Shown here in pieces: positions 15,282-22,594 of a DNA stretch of 39,262 bases. The stretch comes from Streptomyces sp. NRRL WC-3618 (GTDB lineage Bacteria; Actinomycetota; Actinomycetes; Streptomycetales; Streptomycetaceae), in assembly GCF_001280005.1 (NCBI RefSeq), contig NZ_LGDW01000471.1, forward strand, positions 1 to 39,262, written 5' to 3'. The translations under genes and the position numbers were made by a program. Position 1 is the stretch's first letter. Every line of letters starts with the position of its first letter. The notes below the pieces were generated by a model. That model saw nothing but the letters and a program-made list of their open reading frames with translations, ran no database searches and had not been told where the DNA came from.

Positions 15282-16361
15282 ATGGCCGATACCCCGCTTG
15301 ACCTCTCGTTGGACGCCGCCCTCCTGACGGCGTGGCTCGTCGACTTCCCCTCGGAGAGCGGCAGCGAGAAACCGCTCGCGGACGCGATCGAGGCCGCCCT
15401 GCGTGCCCTGCCGCACCTCACCGTCGAGCGGTACGGGAACAACGTCGTCGCCCGGACGAACCTGGGCCGCGCGCAGCGCGTGATCCTGGCCGGCCACATC
15501 GACACGGTGCCGATCGCCGACAACGTGCCGTCGCGGCTCGACGCCGACGGCGTGCTGTGGGGCTGCGGTACGTGCGACATGAAGTCGGGCGTCGCGGTGC
15601 AGCTGCGGATCGCGGCCACGGTGCCGGAGCCGAACAGGGACCTGACGTTCGTCTTCTACGACCAGGAAGAGGTCGCGGCCGACCTGAACGGCCTCCGGCA
15701 TGTGGCCGGGGCGCACCCGGAGTGGCTCGAGGGCGACTTCGCGGTGCTGCTGGAGCCGTCCGACGGTCAGGTGGAGGGCGGCTGCCAGGGCACGCTGCGC
15801 GTGCTGCTGAAGACGTCGGGGGAGCGGGCGCACTCCGCGCGCAGTTGGATGGGCTCCAACGCGATCCACGCGGCGGCCCCGATCCTGGCCAAGCTCGCCT
15901 CGTACAAGCCGCGTTACCCGGTGATCGACGGTCTGGAGTACCGCGAGGGACTGAACGCGGTCCGCATCGGGGGCGGAGTGGCGGGCAACGTCATCCCCGA
16001 CGAGTGCGTGGTGACCGTCAACTTCCGTTACGCGCCCGACCGTTCGGAGGCCGAGGCGCTCGCGCACGTACGGGAGGTGTTCGCGGACTGCGGCGTCACG
16101 GAGTTCGTCGTCGACGACCACAGCGGCGCCGCCCTCCCCGGCCTCTCCCATCCCGCGGCGGCGGCCTTCATCGAGGCGGTGGGCGGCACACCGCAGCCCA
16201 AGTACGGCTGGACGGACGTGTCCCGCTTCAGCGCGCTCGGCATCCCCGCAGTCAACTACGGCCCCGGCAACCCGCACTTGGCCCACAAGCGGGACGAACG
16301 GGTGGAAACCGCAAAGATTCTGGCGGGCGAGGAACGGTTGCGGGCCTGGCTGACGTCATGA
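15282..16361 (+). CDS. dapE: Succinyl-diaminopimelate desuccinylase (DapE)
   Basis: The 359-residue M20-family zinc hydrolase removes succinate from N-succinyl-LL-diaminopimelate, giving LL-diaminopimelate for lysine and peptidoglycan. Motifs in order: metal-binding His and catalytic Asp in [10 protein letters not shown], bridging Asp in [11 protein letters not shown], catalytic Glu pair in [10 protein letters not shown], metal Glu in [16 protein letters not shown], the lid-domain His in [16 protein letters not shown], and C-terminal His in [10 protein letters not shown]. Length and order fit the actinobacterial DapE clade. It lies near dapC, as in Mycobacterium. The start is set by the -10 box seven bases upstream. 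Confidence 0.93.
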   Translation: MADTPLDLSLDAALLTAWLVDFPSESGSEKPLADAIEAALRALPHLTVERYGNNVVARTNLGRAQRVILAGHIDTVPIADNVPSRLDADGVLWGCGTCDMKSGVAVQLRIAATVPEPNRDLTFVFYDQEEVAADLNGLRHVAGAHPEWLEGDFAVLLEPSDGQVEGGCQGTLRVLLKTSGERAHSARSWMGSNAIHAAAPILAKLASYKPRYPVIDGLEYREGLNAVRIGGGVAGNVIPDECVVTVNFRYAPDRSEAEALAHVREVFADCGVTEFVVDDHSGAALPGLSHPAAAAFIEAVGGTPQPKYGWTDVSRFSALGIPAVNYGPGNPHLAHKRDERVETAKILAGEERLRAWLTS

Positions 16362-16409
16362 CCCGAAAGCGGACACCCTCACGTCCCCCGTCCGTAACCG
16401 GCGGAGATC

Positions 16410-16415
16410 TACGCT
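16410..16415 (+). promoter_or_regulatory. -10 element of the LOG-family gene
   Basis: TACGCT at 16410-16415 lies 37 bases before the ATG at 16453, with a purine-rich Shine-Dalgarno (GGAGGAAGGGAG) between them. Confidence 0.4.
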
Positions 16416-16452
16416 GAGGTGGAACGACAGTAGGTGGAGGAAGGGAGCGGCC

Positions 16453-17211
16453 ATGGCTACCGGCAACCCCGAGGGCAAGAAGCAGCCACCGGATGAGCAG
16501 CGGCTCGGACCGGTGCTGCGCAGACGCCAGCAGGTCCAGGCGAGCACCACCGACCAGCGTCTCCTTGACGCGGGAGGCCCCTCCGACTGGGTCCACACGG
16601 ACCCCTGGCGGGTCCTGCGCATCCAGTCGGAGTTCATCGAGGGCTTCGGCACACTGGCCGAACTCCCGGCCGCGATCAGCGTGTTCGGCTCGGCGCGGAC
16701 ACCGGTGGACTCCCCGGAGTACGAGGCGGGCGTCCGCCTCGGCCGGGGTCTGGTCGAGGCCGGGTTCGCGGTGATCACCGGCGGCGGCCCGGGGGTGATG
16801 GAGGCGGCGAACAAGGGCGCGTGCGAGGCGAAGGGCGTCTCGGTGGGGCTGGGAATCGAGCTCCCCTTCGAGCAGGGGCTCAATGCCTACGTCGATATCG
16901 GCCTGAACTTCCGGTACTTCTTCGTGCGAAAAATGATGTTCGTCAAGTACGCGCAGGGCTTCGTGGTCCTGCCCGGCGGGCTCGGCACCCTGGACGAACT
17001 CTTCGAGGCCCTCACCCTCGTCCAGACCCAGAAGGTCACGCGCTTCCCGATCGTCCTCTTCGGGAGCGCGTACTGGGGCGGCCTGGTGGACTGGCTGACC
17101 AACACTCTGATCGCCCAGGGCAAGGCATCGGAGAAGGACCTGATGCTCTTCCACGTCACGGACGACGTGGACGAGGCGGTGGCCCTCGTGTCGAAGGAGG
17201 CTGGGCGCTGA
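16453..17211 (+). CDS. LOG-family (TIGR00730) Rossmann-fold nucleotide hydrolase
   Basis: The protein has 252 residues. The family signature PGGLGTLDELFE and the glycine-rich GGGPGVMEAANKGA identify a LOG-like cytokinin riboside 5'-monophosphate phosphoribohydrolase, which cleaves N6-modified AMP into a free base and ribose phosphate. The roughly 70-residue N-terminus (RRQQVQASTTDQRLL, TDPWRVLRIQSEFIEGF) is the actinobacterial extension. The strong Shine-Dalgarno sets ATG 16453. The M. tuberculosis homologue Rv1205, in the same gene neighbourhood, makes cytokinins and is a proteasome substrate. Whether this one acts on cytokinin nucleotides or only on AMP-type substrates cannot be decided from sequence. 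Confidence 0.85.
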   Translation: MATGNPEGKKQPPDEQRLGPVLRRRQQVQASTTDQRLLDAGGPSDWVHTDPWRVLRIQSEFIEGFGTLAELPAAISVFGSARTPVDSPEYEAGVRLGRGLVEAGFAVITGGGPGVMEAANKGACEAKGVSVGLGIELPFEQGLNAYVDIGLNFRYFFVRKMMFVKYAQGFVVLPGGLGTLDELFEALTLVQTQKVTRFPIVLFGSAYWGGLVDWLTNTLIAQGKASEKDLMLFHVTDDVDEAVALVSKEAGR

Positions 17212-17221
17212 GCGCCGGGAA

Positions 17222-17272
17222 ATTCAGCCCCTCCGGCGTTTGAGGAGCGGGGTCTGGGCGGAGCCCCAGAGG
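17222..17272 (+). repeat. Dispersed Streptomyces intergenic repeat, type D
   Basis: The element begins ATTCAGCCCCTCCGGCGTTT eleven bases after the LOG-gene stop and continues with a GGGGTCTGGGCGGAGCCCC hairpin. I recall this sequence as a recurring intergenic element in Streptomyces genomes. It sits between convergent genes and may act as a terminator. Confidence 0.65.
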
Positions 17273-17310
17273 GACGGGACGGGTAGGGGCGGCGGGGGCG
17301 AGGAAAACGC

Positions 17311-18171
17311 CTACGCCAGCCCCCGCCGGGCCACCGCCGGGGGACGGTGGCCGGCGATCGACGCCACCATCTCCAGCACCTGCCGCGTCTCCGCGACCTC
17401 ATGGACGCGGTACACCCGCGCCCCCAGCCACATCGACACCGCCGTCGTCGCCAACGTCCCCACCAGCCGTTCCTTCAACGGCCTGTCCAGCGTCTCGCCC
17501 ACGAAGTCCTTGTTGGACAGGGACACCAGCACCGGCCACCCGGTCTCGACCATCTCCCCCAGCCGCCGCGTCGCCTCCAGGCTGTGCCGCGTGTTCTTCC
17601 CGAAGTCGTGCCCGGGATCGATCATCACCGACTCCCGTGGCACCCCCAACGCGACCGCCCGCTCGGCCAGCCCGAGGGTCACTCGCAGGATGTCGGCCAT
17701 GACATCGTCGTACGCCACCCGGTGCGGCCGCGTCCGAGGCTCCGCACCGCCCGCGTGCGTGCACACCAGCCCCGCCCCGTACCGTCCCGCGACCTCCGCG
17801 AGCCGGGGATCGACGCCGCCCCACGCGTCGTTCAGCAGATCCGCGCCGGCCTCGCACACGGCCTCGCCCACGTCGGCCCGCCAGGTGTCCACGCTGATGA
17901 TCACGTCGGGGAAACGGCGCCGCACCTCCGCCACGAAACCGACCGTCCGCCGCGCCTCCTCCGCCGCCGTCACCTCTTCGCCCGGCCCCGCCTTCACCCC
18001 GCCGACGTCGATGATGGCGGCACCCTCTGACACCGCCTGCTCCACGCGCGCGAGCGCCGGCTCGTCGTGGAAGGTGGCCCCCTGGTCGTAGAAGGAGTCC
18101 GGGGTCCGGTTCACGATCGCCATGATCACCGGCTCGTGCGCGCCGAATTCACGCCTGCCCAGTCTGAGCAT
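17311..18171 (-). CDS. FolP2-type dihydropteroate synthase homologue
   Basis: The 286-residue TIM-barrel protein resembles dihydropteroate synthase but carries the FolP2 sequence pattern. The first loop reads VNRTPDSFYDQGATF (usual: NVTPDSFSDGG), the second IDVGGVKAGPGEE (usual: GGESTRPG, whose Thr/Arg contact p-aminobenzoate), followed by ISVDTWRADV and DPGHDFGKNT. The pterin-pocket Lys in SLSNKDFVGE is kept. These deviations are shared with M. tuberculosis Rv1207 as I recall it; the M. leprae FolP2 was reported to lack synthase activity. ATG 18171 is preceded by GGAGAGG. It is probably not the housekeeping folate enzyme; its real substrate is unknown. Confidence 0.85.
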   Translation of the reverse strand: MLRLGRREFGAHEPVIMAIVNRTPDSFYDQGATFHDEPALARVEQAVSEGAAIIDVGGVKAGPGEEVTAAEEARRTVGFVAEVRRRFPDVIISVDTWRADVGEAVCEAGADLLNDAWGGVDPRLAEVAGRYGAGLVCTHAGGAEPRTRPHRVAYDDVMADILRVTLGLAERAVALGVPRESVMIDPGHDFGKNTRHSLEATRRLGEMVETGWPVLVSLSNKDFVGETLDRPLKERLVGTLATTAVSMWLGARVYRVHEVAETRQVLEMVASIAGHRPPAVARRGLA

Positions 18172-18314
18172 CGCCTGTGACCTCTCCTAGTGCGCTTCCC
18201 GGCACGTTCCCGCGCCCGGCCGGGCGATCGGCCCTGTAATCGGCCGCCTGCGACCATAACTGCCAGACTCGCATGGCACGATCGAAGCCTGCCGCATTCG
18301 GCTCAGGCGCCTCG

Positions 18315-18432
18315 GTCAACCCGATCAACCGATCACCCTGATCAACCTGATAGAGCTGATCCACCTGATCCACCGATCAACCCGTACATCGGTCCACCTG
18401 ATCAACTTGATCAATCTGAGCAACCCGATCCA
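18315..18432. repeat. Degenerate GATC-rich array with about 9-base period
   Basis: GATC occurs at 18323, 18331, 18340, 18358, 18367, 18375, 18400, 18409 and 18427, mostly 8-9 bases or multiples apart, in units like TGATCAACC or TGATCCACC. The array fills the spacer between the divergent folP-like and DivIVA-like genes. Confidence 0.8.
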
Positions 18433-18456
18433 TCCGAATCCCGTGGGGACCCAGCG

Positions 18457-18807
18457 ATGTTGATGTTCTTGTTCCTGGTCGTCGCGCTCGCCGTCGTGGT
18501 CGCCGCGGTGACGCTGGCCGTGGTCGGCGGCGGCGAGAGCGCCGTCCTGCCGGAGGTTGCGCCCGAGCGGCTCCAGGACGTCCTGCCGCCTGACCGTCCG
18601 GTCGGCCGCGGCGACGTCGAGTCCCTCCACTTCCCGGTCGCCGCCCGCGGCTACCGCATGTCGGACGTCGACGACGCGCTCACCCGCCTCGGTGCCGAAC
18701 TCGCCGAGCGGGACGCCCGTATCGCCAACCTGGAGTCCGCGTTGGCCGGCGCCCAGGCCGCGCCGCGGGTCACCTTGGACAAGCCGGACGAGGGGCACGA
18801 GCAGTGA
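18457..18807 (+). CDS. DivIVA-domain membrane protein
   Basis: The 116-residue product begins MLMFLFLVVALAVVVAAV, a single N-terminal membrane helix, and then has a DivIVA-type segment: HFPVAARGYRMSDVDDALTRL, followed by the coiled coil AELAERDARIANLESAL. ATG 18457 follows GGGGACCCAGCG; the frame stays open upstream through the GATC array, but that part is unlikely to be coding. The stop overlaps the tag GTG (GTGA, 18804-18807). M. tuberculosis has a DivIVA-like gene (Rv1209) directly before tagA, so the pairing is old. A role in polar or septal placement is suggested by the domain only. Confidence 0.8.
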   Translation: MLMFLFLVVALAVVVAAVTLAVVGGGESAVLPEVAPERLQDVLPPDRPVGRGDVESLHFPVAARGYRMSDVDDALTRLGAELAERDARIANLESALAGAQAAPRVTLDKPDEGHEQ

Positions 18808-19394
18808 GCGACGCCGGGATGGCCGTGGCCGGACCGGACGGGGCCCTGCGCTGTCCCTGGGCGCTGTCCACGGAGGACTACGTGGCGTACCACGACGAGG
18901 AGTGGGGCCGCCCCGTCCACGGCGACGACGCCCTCTTCGAACGGCTCTCCCTGGAGGCCTTCCAGTCCGGCCTCTCCTGGATCACCATCCTGCGCCGCCG
19001 GCCGGGCTTCCGTACCGCCTTCGCCGACTTCAAGATCTCGTCCGTCGCGGTCTTCACGGACGCCGACCGCGAACGGCTCCTCGCCGACGCCGGCATCATT
19101 CGCAACCGCGCGAAGGTCGACGCGACGATCGCCAACGCGCGCGTGCTGGCCGACTGGGCCCCGGGTGAGCTGGACGAGCTGATCTGGTCCCACGCCCCCG
19201 AGGCCGCCACCCGTCCGGTCCCCAGGACCCTGTCGGACATCCCCGCGATCACCCCGGAGTCGACGGCCCTGTCGAAGGCACTGAAGAAGCGTGGCCTTCG
19301 CTTCGTGGGCCCGACGACGGCGTACGCGCTGATGCAGGCGTGCGGGCTGGTGGACGACCACCTGGAGACGTGCGTGGCGAGGAGCGCCCCGTAG
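18804..19394 (+). CDS. tag: DNA-3-methyladenine glycosylase I (Tag)
   Basis: The 196-residue base-excision repair enzyme removes 3-methyladenine from alkylated DNA. Zinc ligands fit Cys17 (LRCPWA), His30 (YVAYHDEEWG), and the C-terminal His and Cys in LVDDHLETC. The catalytic-pocket Glu lies in LEAFQSGLSWITIL, and AGIIRNRAKVDATIANAR and SKALKKRGLRFVGPTT are diagnostic for Tag. The GTG start overlaps the DivIVA-like stop. The order matches M. tuberculosis Rv1209-Rv1210. Only 40 bases separate its stop from the convergent hydratase gene, and no hairpin stands out there. Confidence 0.93.
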   Translation: MSDAGMAVAGPDGALRCPWALSTEDYVAYHDEEWGRPVHGDDALFERLSLEAFQSGLSWITILRRRPGFRTAFADFKISSVAVFTDADRERLLADAGIIRNRAKVDATIANARVLADWAPGELDELIWSHAPEAATRPVPRTLSDIPAITPESTALSKALKKRGLRFVGPTTAYALMQACGLVDDHLETCVARSAP

Positions 19395-19434
19395 GCGGCT
19401 GTAGGGCCCTTCCGGAAGTGCTCGACGACAAGCC

Positions 19435-20238
19435 CTAGCGGCCCAGATACTTCGGCTTCTCCTTGCTGACGAACGCCGCCACCGCGATCGCGTGGTCCGC
19501 CGACGCGCCCGCCCGTGACTGGAGTTCGTCCTCCTTCGCCAAGGTCTCCTCCAGGGAGTGCGTGAACCCGTACGCCACGGCCTCCTTGATGGCCGCGTAC
19601 GCCACCGTCGGGCCGTCGGCCAGGGCCCGCGCCGTCTTCTCGGCCTCCGCCCGCAGCTCCGCCGCCGGGACGACCCGGTTCGCGATGCCCAACTCGTACG
19701 CCTCCTGCGCCTTGATGCTGCGCGGGAACAGCAGCAGGTCCGCCGCGCGGCCGGGGCCGACCACGCGCGGGAGCGTCCAGGAGATGCCCGAGTCGGTGGA
19801 CAGCGCCACGCCCGCGAACGACGTGTTGAAGGAGGCCGTGTCCGCGACGACCCGGTAGTCCGCGGCGAGCGCGAAGCCGAAACCGGCCCCGGCCGCGACG
19901 CCGTTCACGCCCGCCACCACCGGCTTGGGCATGCTGGTCAGCGCCCGTACGACGGGGTTGTAGTGCTCGCGGACCGTCGTCATGGTCTGGCCCGTGCCGG
20001 CCTCGCGGTCGGCGGCCAGCAGCCCGATGTGCTCCTTGAGGTCCTGGCCCACGCAGAACGCCCGGTCACCGGCGGCGGTCAGCAGCACCGCCCGCACGGC
20101 GTGGTCCGATGCCGCCGCCTCGACCGCCTCCCGGAGCGCGACCTTGGTCGCGATGCTCAGCGCGTTCATCGCCTCGGGGCGGTTCAGCGTGATCGTCGCC
20201 AGCCCGTCGTGCACCTCGTAGAGCACGGTGTCGGCCAT
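19435..20238 (-). CDS. Enoyl-CoA hydratase/isomerase family protein
   Basis: The 267-residue crotonase-fold protein has the CoA-binding/oxyanion motifs DRAFCVGQDLKEH and KPVVAGVNGVAAGAGFGFALAADYRV. The position of the second catalytic glutamate of classical hydratases holds Asp (STDSGISWTLPR), a pattern seen in PaaG-type isomerases. It ends with the usual helix (FVSKEKPKYLGR). ATG 20238 is chosen because GGAGGGG lies six bases upstream. The frame is open for 37 further codons to a GTG at 20349, but that stretch would translate the 12-base GATC array into DQYV repeats and lacks a Shine-Dalgarno. A role in phenylacetate or fatty-acid breakdown is possible; no partner gene is nearby. Confidence 0.87.
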   Translation of the reverse strand: MADTVLYEVHDGLATITLNRPEAMNALSIATKVALREAVEAAASDHAVRAVLLTAAGDRAFCVGQDLKEHIGLLAADREAGTGQTMTTVREHYNPVVRALTSMPKPVVAGVNGVAAGAGFGFALAADYRVVADTASFNTSFAGVALSTDSGISWTLPRVVGPGRAADLLLFPRSIKAQEAYELGIANRVVPAAELRAEAEKTARALADGPTVAYAAIKEAVAYGFTHSLEETLAKEDELQSRAGASADHAIAVAAFVSKEKPKYLGR

Positions 20239-20274
20239 GGGGGTCCCCTCCAGAAGTCGCGGCTGCGTTCGTCG

Positions 20275-20364
20275 TACGTACTGATCCACGTACTGATCCA
20301 CGTACTGATCCACGTACTGATCCACGTATCGATCAACGTACTGATCCACCTACTGATCAGTACG
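20275..20364. repeat. GATC array with exact 12-base period
   Basis: GATC recurs at 20283, 20295, 20307, 20319, 20331, 20343 and 20355, exactly 12 bases apart, in the unit CTGATCCACGTA (one copy reads TCGATCAACGTA). The right end is the palindrome TACTGATCAGTA (20351-20362). It lies directly upstream of the enoyl-CoA hydratase gene. Confidence 0.9.
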
Positions 20365-20691
20365 CCTCGTCCCATGACAGCATGTCGGAGATCACGCGCC
20401 GAGGAGAGGGCCGGTCATGTGACCTGTGTCAAAGAATTCCGGTGAGGGCGCGGTCGGTGGGAGTCGGTGCGGCGGCGCAGTATCGCAGCCACATCGCCGA
20501 ATTGAGTGGTTTTGCTCGCGCGCGTTGCCCAAGCGATGCCGACTGATGTTGGTCATAGGGTCCTGAGATGCGGGATAATGGCCTGGAAGCAATGTGTTCG
20601 ATGCCGGTGACGTGTGTCCCATGAGGGGACGGGCGTGCCCTCCTAAGGGGCCGTCGGCGACGATGAGCTGGTTTCAGGAAGGGGAACGAGC
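20365..20691. other. Divergent spacer between hydratase and DUF3117 genes, no gene
   Basis: I see no supported gene. It contains a possible promoter for the DUF3117 gene (GGGATAATGG around 20572-20581) and a small hairpin GTCCC-ATGAG-GGGAC near 20615-20629. The DUF3117 Shine-Dalgarno (AGGAAGGGGAA) is at its right edge. Confidence 0.4.
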
Positions 20692-20859
20692 ATGGCGGCC
20701 ATGAAGCCGCGGACGGGCGATGGCCCGCTCGAGGTGACAAAGGAGGGGCGGGGCATCGTCATGCGAGTTCCGCTCGAAGGCGGCGGTCGGCTCGTCGTCG
20801 AGCTGACCCCTGACGAGGCTGACGCTCTCGGCGATGCCCTCAAGAAGGTCGTCGGCTGA
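20692..20859 (+). CDS. DUF3117 family small protein
   Basis: A 55-residue protein beginning MAAMKPRTGDGPLEVTKEGR and ending ALGDALKKVVG, a highly conserved actinobacterial small protein of unknown function. It is predicted to be beta-rich (GIVMRVPLEGGGRLVVELT) with a C-terminal helix. AGGAAGGGGAACGAGC precedes the ATG, so the Shine-Dalgarno is clear. M. tuberculosis has the homologue (Rv1211) next to tagA; here the hydratase gene lies between them. A terminator follows 26 bases after the stop. The conservation over such a short length suggests a core role, but none is established. Confidence 0.9.
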   Translation: MAAMKPRTGDGPLEVTKEGRGIVMRVPLEGGGRLVVELTPDEADALGDALKKVVG

Positions 20860-20885
20860 CGCGGACGCGTCCATACCCTTTCAGC

Positions 20886-20925
20886 TGCCCCGGCATCGTG
20901 AACATATGGTGCCGGGGCACTGTTT
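20886..20925 (+). terminator. Rho-independent terminator after DUF3117
   Basis: TGCCCCGGCA (20886-20895) pairs with TGCCGGGGCA (20910-20919) and is followed by CTGTTTT. It lies between convergent genes and ends just before the O-methyltransferase stop. Confidence 0.8.
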
Positions 20926-20929
20926 TGCC

Positions 20930-21562
20930 TCAGCGCTTGACCGCGCACAGCAGGCCGTCACCCACGGGCAGCAGGGACGGCACCAGTTCCTGGCTCTCGC
21001 GCACCGCGCGCAGCAGCTCCCGCAGCCGTATGACCTCGGTGGGCTGAGGCCCCGAATCGACCGTCCTGCCGTTGGCGAAGACGCCCTCGAAAACCACCAG
21101 GCCACCCGTACGGAGCAGACGCAACGATTCAGCTAGGCAGTCCAGGCTCTCCAGCCGGTCGCCGTCGCAGAAGACGAGGTCGTAGCCGGCGTCCGCGAGC
21201 CGGGGCAGCACGTCCAGGGCGCGGCCCGGGATGAAGCGGGCGCGGTTGCTGGCGAAGCCGGACGCGCGGAAGGCCTGACGGGCGAACTGCTGGTGATCCG
21301 GCTCGGGGTCGACCGTCGTCAGGACCCCGTCCGCGCGCATGCCCTGAAGGAGATACATGCCCGAGACGCCCGTCCCGGTCCCGATCTCCGCCACCGCCTT
21401 CGCGTCCACGGAGGCGGCCAGCAGCCGTAGCGCGGCGCCCGTGCTGGGCGCCACCGAGCGCAGCCCCGCCTCGCGGGCCCGGTCACGGGCCCAGCGCAGT
21501 GCTTCATCCTCGGCGACAAAGGCGTCGGCGAACGCCCAGCTCGTCTGCCGGTTGCCGGTAAT
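20930..21562 (-). CDS. O-methyltransferase, probable ATT start
   Basis: The SAM-dependent class I methyltransferase has 210 residues if it starts at ATT 21562. The SAM-binding GxG motif is [15 protein letters not shown], followed by acidic [13 protein letters not shown] and [13 protein letters not shown]. The N-terminal helix pair ([28 protein letters not shown]) is conserved in streptomycete homologues as I recall, yet the first ATG/GTG/TTG in frame is GTG 21454, which removes it. Upstream to the TAA there is no standard start; ATT 21562 has AGGAGAGG with six bases between GGAG and ATT. CTG 21583 is another candidate. The gene is divergent from the sigma factor gene, as Rv1220c is from sigE. 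The acceptor substrate is unknown. Confidence 0.75.
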   Translation of the reverse strand: MTGNRQTSWAFADAFVAEDEALRWARDRAREAGLRSVAPSTGAALRLLAASVDAKAVAEIGTGTGVSGMYLLQGMRADGVLTTVDPEPDHQQFARQAFRASGFASNRARFIPGRALDVLPRLADAGYDLVFCDGDRLESLDCLAESLRLLRTGGLVVFEGVFANGRTVDSGPQPTEVIRLRELLRAVRESQELVPSLLPVGDGLLCAVKR

Positions 21563-21596
21563 GACCCTCTCCTGTCCCCGCAGTTGCCTGGGCGTG

Positions 21597-21602
21597 ACTG
21601 TA
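21597..21602 (-). promoter_or_regulatory. Candidate -10 element of the O-methyltransferase gene
   Basis: Read on the minus strand this is TACAGT. Transcription would begin near 21590, which leaves only CTG 21583 or ATT 21562 as starts that include the conserved N-terminus. Confidence 0.35.
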
Positions 21603-21615
21603 TCCGTTGCTGCCG

Positions 21616-21641
21616 GGAACCTGCTGATGGGACCGGGCGTT
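21616..21641 (+). promoter_or_regulatory. SigE-type ECF promoter in front of the sigma factor gene
   Basis: GGAACC (21616-21621) and CGTT (21638-21641) are separated by 16 bases, matching the mycobacterial SigE-class promoter pattern (GGAAC, 15-17 bases, GTT). It lies upstream of the ECF sigma gene and would give a transcript start near 21648. This suggests autoregulation. Confidence 0.6.
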
Positions 21642-21820
21642 TAGAGGGGTGCGGGACGAGGTGGGGCACACAGGATAAGGACAAGGGGGATGAGCGGATG
21701 GACGAGCGGACCGGGTACACCGGCAACGGGGTGCAGGTGCTGGCGCGGCCGGATGAGCCGGATCAGCACGCATCAATTTCTCGTAAAACCGCTTATCCGG
21801 AGCTAACGGGCGAGGTGGCT

Positions 21821-22594
21821 ATGGTAGGGGCTCCACTGGACACCACCAGAGCTGACAGGGGAGGTGCGGCCGCGCCTGAGGATCGAGGGGGGCCGCTCCG
21901 GCGCCTTCTTGGATCAGCGGGCAGGCTGAAATCCGTGAACAAGACTGCTGCTGACCCCGGCCACGCCGCCGACCGAGCCCAGACCGCGACCTTCACCACC
22001 GACGCGGACGGGCAGGCGTGGACTCCGCCCACGTGGGAGGAGATCGTCAGCACGCACAGCGGTCGCGTCTACCGCCTGGCATACCGCCTGACCGGCAACC
22101 AGCACGACGCCGAGGACCTCACCCAGGAGGTCTTCGTCCGCGTCTTCCGCTCGCTGTCGACCTACACCCCGGGCACCTTCGAGGGCTGGCTGCACCGCAT
22201 CACCACCAACCTCTTCCTGGACATGGTCCGCCGCAAGCAGCGCATCCGCTTCGACGCCCTCGGTGAGGACGCGGCCGAGCGCCTGCCCAGCCGTGAGCCG
22301 TCCCCGCAGCAGGTCTTCAACGACGCGCACTTCGACGCGGACGTCCAGCAGGCGCTGGACACGCTCGCGCCCGAGTTCCGCGCCGCCGTCGTCCTCTGCG
22401 ACATCGAGGGACTGTCGTACGAGGAGATCGCCGCGACTCTCGGCGTGAAGCTCGGCACCGTCCGCTCCCGTATCCACCGAGGCCGCTCCCAGCTCCGCAA
22501 GGCCCTCGCGCACCGCTCTCCGGAGGCACGTGCCGAGCGCCGTTTCGCGGTGCCACGGGTGGCCGCGCTGGGAGGAGGGGGCGCGACCGCGTGA
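21821..22594 (+). CDS. sigE: ECF sigma factor, SigE-like
   Basis: The product has 257 residues from ATG 21821 (GAGG five bases upstream). Region 2 spans [30 protein letters not shown] and [22 protein letters not shown]; region 4 contains [42 protein letters not shown]. About 80 residues of unstructured leader precede region 2. ATG 21698, with AAGGGGG seven to eight bases upstream, is an in-frame alternative, and GTG 21935 another. It overlaps the anti-sigma gene (GTGA, 22591-22594). By order and sequence it corresponds to M. tuberculosis SigE and not to the cell-envelope SigE of S. coelicolor. A matching promoter upstream suggests autoregulation. Confidence 0.9.
   Translation: MVGAPLDTTRADRGGAAAPEDRGGPLRRLLGSAGRLKSVNKTAADPGHAADRAQTATFTTDADGQAWTPPTWEEIVSTHSGRVYRLAYRLTGNQHDAEDLTQEVFVRVFRSLSTYTPGTFEGWLHRITTNLFLDMVRRKQRIRFDALGEDAAERLPSREPSPQQVFNDAHFDADVQQALDTLAPEFRAAVVLCDIEGLSYEEIAATLGVKLGTVRSRIHRGRSQLRKALAHRSPEARAERRFAVPRVAALGGGGATA

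Noticed and set aside
14127..16286. 719-codon minus-strand frame across dapE
   Set aside because: Only the part from 15104 down is coding; the upstream part is antisense to dapE, which has all M20 motifs.
18190..18456. Longer DivIVA-like frame running through the first GATC array
   Set aside because: The frame is open only because the repeat lacks stops; the sequence is Pro/Asp/Gln repeats without similarity, and a Shine-Dalgarno precedes ATG 18457.
20239..20349. 37-codon N-terminal extension of the enoyl-CoA hydratase with DQYV repeats
   Set aside because: It translates the 12-base GATC array, has no Shine-Dalgarno before GTG 20349, and GGAGGGG clearly supports ATG 20238.
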